Shown one piece after another: positions 58,108-64,000 of a DNA stretch of 64,000 bases. The notes under the pieces are model-generated. The model had not been told where the DNA came from, made no database searches, and saw nothing but the letters and a program-made list of their open reading frames with translations. Numbering within the stretch: position 1 is the first letter of the stretch; the number at the start of each line of letters is the position of its first letter. Position numbers and translations under genes: made by a program. This DNA is from Xylaria sp. FL1777 (Eukaryota > Ascomycota > Sordariomycetes > Xylariales > Xylariaceae): positions 700,663 to 764,662 of the forward strand of contig MU400509.1 in assembly GCA_022578965.1 (NCBI GenBank), read 5' to 3'.

Positions 58108-59070
58108 TCATATCGGAGTGGCGTGCGTGAACCTGCCGGGAATTCTCGGCATCTCTTCCACAGGCCCATACCTCGCAAAGTGTTCCAGAAGGCCGGCCTT
58201 TGTGTACTTGATCCTGAAATGCCTCGTTTTCTCCTCCTTCTCCTCCTTGCAGCCAGTGCAGAAGTAACCCCAGTCGACACGCCGCCCACTATCAAGGAGA
58301 CATGGCGCAGTAATGATTGCCATAAATCGCCGAGGTTCCCTGGTAGTTTTGTCCAACTTTGGAAGACCGATCTCGGCTAGACTGTGGACGACTGACCGAC
58401 GGTCGTAGAGTCGAAGCCGTTTCCGCGCTAGATTACCTCCGTCACTGCCCCAGGCGGTACAATACCGCCCGGGTAGGCTCAGGACGCTTGGAGGTTTCGC
58501 CGCATGCAAGATTTGGCGGCTAGTGGCAGCCTTGCGTTGCTTCTTCAGATTCGGCGTGAAAAAAGCGGATGCTTGTTGAGTTGTGAGTGGGAAGAATTCA
58601 GGGTGTCGGGTATAGCAAAGGTAACAGACCCTGCGGCAGTCGATGAGGTAAAGATGATCGCCAAAACGCTTGCATGTTGAACATTGCTTTGTACTGAGGG
58701 TCCTATACAGTGTGCGGCAGTCAAAGGAGTCTGCCTGGACGCTGAGAATTGCACGGATGATGTTGGGGCAATGCTTGACGAGGACATAGTAGTAAGGGAG
58801 ACTATCGACAAGCTCCATCGCTCGTCGGTTGACGCGACGGAATCTGGTCAGCGAAGGAATGTCGATTTGCTGAAGAATAAGGATGAGGAGTTCCGCCGGG
58901 AGCTGGTCCAGCTTGCCGGCGGAATATCGCAACGGAACGGACGCGTCAGAGTGTCGACCATTGTCGAGCGGGCATCGTGTCTCCAGCTGTGCATTATCTA
59001 ATGTGTTGTCGCAGATGGGCTGCTTCCTGTACCAGGCGAATCCAGGTAGGCGGCCGAGGTTCTCGTCCAT
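58108..59070 (-). CDS. F-box protein with Cys cluster
   Basis: 320 residues from the ATG at 59070. The upstream part of the frame begins with a TTG and lacks another ATG. The F-box is LDQLPAELLILILQQIDIP then SLTRFRRVNRRAMELV (about 50-85). A Cys cluster, CSTCKRFGDH and CYLCYTRH, follows near 135-160, and CTGCKEEKEEK near 285. This is the layout of many lineage-expanded fungal F-box proteins: the F-box recruits Skp1 to an SCF ubiquitin ligase and the rest binds the target. Target unknown. It lies end-to-end with the small Cys-rich gene on the opposite strand. Confidence 0.85.
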   Translation of the reverse strand: MDENLGRLPGFAWYRKQPICDNTLDNAQLETRCPLDNGRHSDASVPLRYSAGKLDQLPAELLILILQQIDIPSLTRFRRVNRRAMELVDSLPYYYVLVKHCPNIIRAILSVQADSFDCRTLYRTLSTKQCSTCKRFGDHLYLIDCRRVCYLCYTRHPEFFPLTTQQASAFFTPNLKKQRKAATSRQILHAAKPPSVLSLPGRYCTAWGSDGGNLARKRLRLYDRRSVVHSLAEIGLPKLDKTTREPRRFMAIITAPCLLDSGRRVDWGYFCTGCKEEKEEKTRHFRIKYTKAGLLEHFARYGPVEEMPRIPGRFTHATPI

Positions 59071-60860
59071 CGTAGCGCGCTTCACAAATAGGTTTTTTTG
59101 TTTGCTCTGGAAGAAAGATGGTGATCGTGTAATTGAATCCCTTAACCCTGCTTCCGTTTTGCTTGATACGGTGTGGCGGCCCCATAGCAAAACGGAGCCC
59201 CCGGCTGCTACCGTATCGGGAACAGAAGACGCTAAGATGGTGGTAACTATTGCACTACAAGGCAAGCAAGAGGGGTTTTCTAGCTACTAGTTAATTGTAT
59301 GTCCTTATCAAGCAACCAAGAGCATAACAATAATTCATTTTCTTTACGACACCGGGTCGCATTGCTATTAAGATCAAGTTTATTACATCCTTACTTTAGA
59401 CATGAAACGTACCCAGGCTTTTGCTAATAGCATGGAAGCATACTGCTTCGAGTTTCGATTACGATGCTGTATACACTCTCAACAACTGCTGCTGGGGCTT
59501 GTTAAGCACCGGTACAGTTGTGGATGTGGGAGCGCTCAAGATCTTATAGCGATCCCTCTAGCTAAACCTTTTAAAGAGATTACTGTCTTAGTATAAGACA
59601 TGCAAAGTACGCTTCTATATACAAGACACCTGAAGAACTGAGGTATTTTGGGTCGTTATCTTCCTACCGGTGGCCTGTTGTTTGAATAGGCAGAAGCGAG
59701 TTCCTAAATTAATAACATACGGTGTCACAGCCCTCCTTAAACTCTGGTAATTATAACAACACTGAATGAATATAATAAATAAGACTCAGTATAGGAAGAA
59801 TATAACTAAGAACAATATATCTTTTCTTTATCTTTACCTTTGCCTTTTTCTTTTTCGTTTTCTTTTCTGTGGCGAAGGGCGTTTAGCTAGTAAGTCTTGG
59901 GAGAGTTGTAACGTGTATGGTTAATTTAAAAACCAGGGTACTGGTATCTATCGTAGGCGGCGCCCTTTTCGATTATGCTTCCACGCATTCTCCGCATGTT
60001 TATAAAGCATTGCTACACTACACCACCCCCTTGGGATTTCACGGACAAGGGGTGTGTGGGGACGGTCACACTTCCACACCAGGCCAAGCGGTTTGGGGGC
60101 CAAAACAGCCTGATTTAGAAACTATCACACTGACGAGAATAAGGTGGTGGAACTCAAGAGTGCTTGATTACGATGTAGTCATGAGATGTAACATTAAGGC
60201 AGAAGATAAGTTACAACATACGACTACTGGCTCATTATATGAAGGTGAGTGACTGTGATGGGACTTTATACTAGTCTAGCTTGTGTGAATATCGAAGTGT
60301 GCTATAGAGATTGTACGCTATAATAAGGGCCTTTCCGCTTTCACCCTAGCCATCTCGATCGCGGGTGATATCCGTTTCTGGTGATGTAATTTCATCTTTT
60401 TCAGCAGCTGACAAACCCCTAGAAAAAGTGTTACATTGACCTCTCGCATTCGGCTAAGTAAGTATCCCATCGCCTCTCGGCGGTCATGCTGACCAGTCAA
60501 TGTGCAAGGTGTTGGATGAAGCATTGCATGAGGATCTACAACCAGCAGGATGAGACACACATAAGCTTGTAGCCGAGGTGGCGAGCTCTGATGTGCGCCA
60601 CAAGAGCCTCATATACCAGTTATCGAGTACCGGTATGTCCGCTCCTAAAAACCGATTCGTAGCCATGGCAAACCAAGCGAAGGCTAGTCTCAGAATAGTC
60701 ATTGTGTGCAACTCACCTGCTATTTTTAACCCTTTCTTCTACATATAGTTAAGAAGCTACACGCTTGGCTTGGACATCGAGAGGTGAATAATAAGTAGCC
60801 AGTGTCCCCAATATAAATTTCTTTACAGCAAATGGATTCACCTTCAAACTTGCAATTATT
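59071..60860. other. Intergenic region
   Basis: 1.8 kb holding the F-box promoter and that of the large membrane protein. A pyrimidine-rich tract lies at about 59819-59870 (TTTC-type). A 111-codon + frame at 59917-60252 has no recognisable domain. No gene is called. Confidence 0.5.
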
Positions 60861-62957
60861 ATGTCTTCTTACGACTCGTGGGAGCTCACTAACACCAACC
60901 CAAGAATTGAACATGGAGACGACATCTTGGAATCTAATAATGAGCAGACTAAGCGCCCTCAGTCCACCTTCAGTTTTGGCAGTACCGAGAGGAGTAAGAT
61001 TAAGATGAATTACCTTCCTCAAGTCCACACGAGCTCACATCATGTAGTAATAAATACAAAGGGATACGCCCATGTTCCCGCCACGACCTCTCGATCGCCC
61101 GATCATCTGCCACAAACTAATGAAGCACTGTCACTCACAAGAAAACGAAACATAGTCATAACTATATGGACTATCCTATGGCCGATCCTCCTCCTCCTCC
61201 TCTACGTCGTCGTAGTGTTTCACTACTTGCTTAGAGAGCAGGTCAATGGAATTGTTGCCGACCATAAGATTAATGCGAAGATAATTTTTTTCGCATGGAT
61301 CATCTTGAGTGTCTTCATCCTTGAATGGCTCAAAACGTCTCTCGCCTGGTTCGAAGCCGCCATCATCCTAAACCATCCTTCATGGGCGCCATCAAATGAG
61401 GCCCAACTCAGGTGGCATCTTGATCATGCTTGGGCTAGCTTTGGTGAATGGTGCCGCCTCATTTACTCGGCCTATAGACACTTGGTAAGGATAGAAACCA
61501 CATCATGGCAGGCTCCTGGACTTTTGTGGTGGTACTTGGCTGGGACATATTTTCTCTTCTCTGTCACAGTTCCCCTGTCGGGTCTCACTATGGATCAAAA
61601 AGATGGTCTACAGCTTAGCAATCGACCAGTCGTCGTCCTTGGAGTCAATGAAACCACATTTGATGTACGCACGAATGCTGCCGTCTCTGGACTCGCAAGT
61701 AACAACTGGCGCAGCGGTCAAGCCGCAACACCCAGTTCACCGGCTATCTTCTACGCCCCCGAAGGTACCGAGAACGTTAGTAGCACGTTCTTTGAGGATT
61801 TTGCCCAGGACATCTATCAGCAGGATCTCGCGGGCATCAAAACTTCCGACCAAAATCGGACCGTCAAAGTCTTTTCTGGTCCACCAGTTGCCGAGCGAAG
61901 TTATGGGCGGGCTTGGGGCTTTCTGAGCAGTGTTTCTTGCTCAGCTGAGAACCTTAAGAACGGCATGAAACTGATAAATGCCACCGGCCCTAATAACTGG
62001 ACAACTACCTGGGGAAACTCCAAGAGTTTCAGTCCCAGTTCTGCCGGTATCAGCCCATTTTTTGCATATACGGACTTCAGCTTTGGTATCCACGCTACGT
62101 ACGTGATCGCTAGTGACCGCGACATCTCAGGGGTTGGCAATGGCGACTACGTCAACTCCACTATATCTAACATTACAACGCAACCCATTCAGGGTGCCTT
62201 GGAGATAGCCATCTGGCAGTCCATCCCTGACGGTTTCACGCCGGACGATGGCTTTAAGAACATGACTTCGAACCCCCTCGTCACCGCACTGAACGACAGT
62301 TCGGTCTTGGGCTATGGGGTCCGCTGCACCGTGGAATCGGACGTGGGCTATGCCAGCCTCGACGCCAAAACAAGAACTTACTCCGATTTTGTCAAACGGG
62401 CTGCTGATTCCGGAACGAAAGACTTAACAACTATCGGCTCCATCGTACCTATCTTCCAGTATCCCGGTATCTTCGCCATTCAGTCAATTGTCTTCGAGGT
62501 TCTCTCCACTGTATCTCTCGGTTACTTTGGACCGCCGTCCTGTGGTGGAGGCAGCGATACGACCTGCAGCGCATTCTACGGCGCAAATCTAGCTACCGGA
62601 GGTGTGCCGCGAATTGGTCAACTAGGAAATTCACAGTACGCCAAAGCTCTGCAGATCCCAAGCATCACTCCCGAGAGGATGACGCTTGCCATGTACAAGT
62701 TGTTTGGAGAGACCGCGTCTGCTATGATGGCTATTGGACCTGGAAATTGGACAAGTGGTGATCTGAAGGGACTAGATCCCGCGAATGATTTGATTGCGGG
62801 CGTGGTCCCGTGGCAGCTTGTCCTAGCACTGTTGGCTTTATGGACTGTGCTGACTACTCTGCCGCAGGTGGTAACGTTTAGTCAGGCGAGGTGGTCGCAG
62901 ACTCTTGAAGCCTATGCTATTAAGCGATTCGGTGCTAATTGGAGGGATGCAATATGA
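60861..62957 (+). CDS. Large orphan membrane protein with glycosylated ectodomain
   Basis: Single exon, 698 residues. The N-terminal about 95 residues are cytosolic and Ser/Thr-rich. Hydrophobic segments lie near 97-125, 140-160 and 222-245. A large outside domain from about 250 to 650 follows, with many N-x-S/T sites (NETTF, NRTV, NATG, NNWT, NSTIS, NITT, NMTS, NDSS) and a few Cys. A last membrane segment near 655-680 precedes a short basic tail. This N- and C-membrane-anchored ectodomain layout is common in ascomycete orphan proteins. I know no function; it may be a surface or receptor-like protein. Confidence 0.75.
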   Translation: MSSYDSWELTNTNPRIEHGDDILESNNEQTKRPQSTFSFGSTERSKIKMNYLPQVHTSSHHVVINTKGYAHVPATTSRSPDHLPQTNEALSLTRKRNIVITIWTILWPILLLLLYVVVVFHYLLREQVNGIVADHKINAKIIFFAWIILSVFILEWLKTSLAWFEAAIILNHPSWAPSNEAQLRWHLDHAWASFGEWCRLIYSAYRHLVRIETTSWQAPGLLWWYLAGTYFLFSVTVPLSGLTMDQKDGLQLSNRPVVVLGVNETTFDVRTNAAVSGLASNNWRSGQAATPSSPAIFYAPEGTENVSSTFFEDFAQDIYQQDLAGIKTSDQNRTVKVFSGPPVAERSYGRAWGFLSSVSCSAENLKNGMKLINATGPNNWTTTWGNSKSFSPSSAGISPFFAYTDFSFGIHATYVIASDRDISGVGNGDYVNSTISNITTQPIQGALEIAIWQSIPDGFTPDDGFKNMTSNPLVTALNDSSVLGYGVRCTVESDVGYASLDAKTRTYSDFVKRAADSGTKDLTTIGSIVPIFQYPGIFAIQSIVFEVLSTVSLGYFGPPSCGGGSDTTCSAFYGANLATGGVPRIGQLGNSQYAKALQIPSITPERMTLAMYKLFGETASAMMAIGPGNWTSGDLKGLDPANDLIAGVVPWQLVLALLALWTVLTTLPQVVTFSQARWSQTLEAYAIKRFGANWRDAI

Positions 62958-64000
62958 GGAGGTTGAGGAAGCTTTTCATATACAACACTAAGCTCTCCTG
63001 CAGATAATAAGTATTATTTAATGGTTCTCGGTTAAGATCCAGAGAGGCGATGGCATATAACAAGTGCAATGCCAGGCGCATTTAACCATTGTGCCATACC
63101 GCTCGCTTAAAAGAGAGGTTGAAATATCTTCACTATTCAATCACTATTGTTCTAATTCAAGTTAAGGCCCTATTTGTACTATGTAGATGCCCGTCCTGAT
63201 GCCCCTTTTACAGTATTAATCTAAGATAGAATAACTAACTTTCTGGCGGGTTTATACGAAAGTTGGAAGTTAGAAATATAGTTGCTTTAACATCGCCATC
63301 ACCTGCGTCGACGTGCCCTTTTCCACAGCATAAAACTAACCTTATTCGCACCGGTCCTGATATAAAATTAGAGCCTGGGTTTTATTCTGCTGTATTATCC
63401 ATTTCTACATTCTGGTCGTTAGAATGGCGGAAAGGGCGAACGCAACTCCATGTAGTGGCCGGTATGCCCCAAATTTCGTCAACAGCTGCCCTCAATAATA
63501 GTGAAAACGAGAGACCCTAGAGCGAAAGGAAGGGAATATGTGCATGATTCCACGATTGTAGTGGCAAGCACGGCTTGGAAGTATAGAGGAAGAAAGTATA
63601 AGATCATTTATAAGATGATAGAGGAGGTAAGTGTAAGAAAGAATATCATTACCGATGTACGGTTGCTAAAGAACCGCGAGGACACGCTAGAGTGAGAGGC
63701 AAAGTAATAACACGGGACGAAGACAATGAGAACTCTGTGCCGCCCATGATCAAGCCTAATACCAATGATATCAAGCTCATCCAAGGTAGTCCAGTGCCTA
63801 TACTTCCGAGCGCAGAGTTTTGGTTACGCTATGCCCTCCTTTCTTTACCTTATGAATATAGTAAGACTGTAAGAGCATAACCAGGACCTACAGTACCCAA
63901 TACTATACCTACCTTAGGGCGCCAGGCCGGTGTATGAAAAGCCTGTACTGAAGGCTAATAGGCTGTAATATGTAGTGGCTTCAATAGGCAGACACTAGGG
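62958..64000. other. Right-end gene-free stretch
   Basis: About 1 kb with only short ORFs lacking domains. A TACCTACCTTAGG word lies near 63906-63917. I see no gene. Confidence 0.5.

Noticed and set aside
59917..60252. 111-codon + ORF
   Set aside because: No domain, no splice context.
1..64000. CRISPR arrays, bacterial operons, biosynthetic backbone genes (PKS, NRPS), telomere repeats
   Set aside because: Looked for and not seen.

Overview
The window is a 64 kb piece of nuclear DNA from a filamentous ascomycete (Pezizomycotina, probably Sordariomycetes-like). The reasons are genes with short GT-AG introns of about 50-150 bp, fungal-only families (Rtt109, zf-3CxxC, mL57, F-box with Cys cluster, Mup1/LAT permease), a eukaryotic tRNA-Ala(AGC) with internal A and B boxes and a Pol III T-run, and gene spacing of 0.4-4 kb. 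I assembled the exon models by hand from splice signals. Every multi-exon model listed keeps reading phase across all of its junctions.

Left part (1-32.7 kb) is gene-poor and accessory. The first 7.8 kb holds no gene I can support. It is followed by a secreted Thr/Val-rich protein (7.8-9.3 kb), a 14-exon, about 1340-residue protein with zinc finger, P-loop GTPase, RING and patatin domains (11.0-16.1 kb), a DHA1-type MFS transporter, a secreted dipeptidyl-peptidase V (S9C), an ACS-type MFS transporter, a protein with a PD-(D/E)XK-like signature, a small inverted-repeat element, tRNA-Ala with a stray second tRNA 3' end behind it, and an unknown acidic protein.

Middle part (32.7-50.2 kb) is housekeeping-rich. 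It has a polytopic membrane protein, mitochondrial ribosomal protein mL57, histone H3-K56 acetyltransferase Rtt109, mitochondrial release-factor methyltransferase Mtq1/HemK, mitochondrial leucyl-tRNA synthetase, a (R,R)-butanediol-dehydrogenase-like enzyme, a Mup1/LAT-type amino-acid permease and a CDA-superfamily deaminase. Three of these serve mitochondrial translation within 9 kb.

Right part (50.2-64 kb) is again repeat-rich and AT-rich. It has a direct repeat at exactly 1500-bp spacing around the deaminase, a probable MITE, a zf-3CxxC protein, a kinase-fold protein, a small Cys-rich protein, an F-box protein and a large orphan membrane protein.

The most unusual object is the zinc finger-GTPase-RING-patatin protein. 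Its oxyanion-hole motif is intact, but both catalytic dyad positions of the patatin domain read as non-catalytic residues (Ser to Asp through a codon split by an intron, Asp to Asn). It therefore looks like a pseudoenzyme sensor or scaffold in a fungal NLR-like setting.
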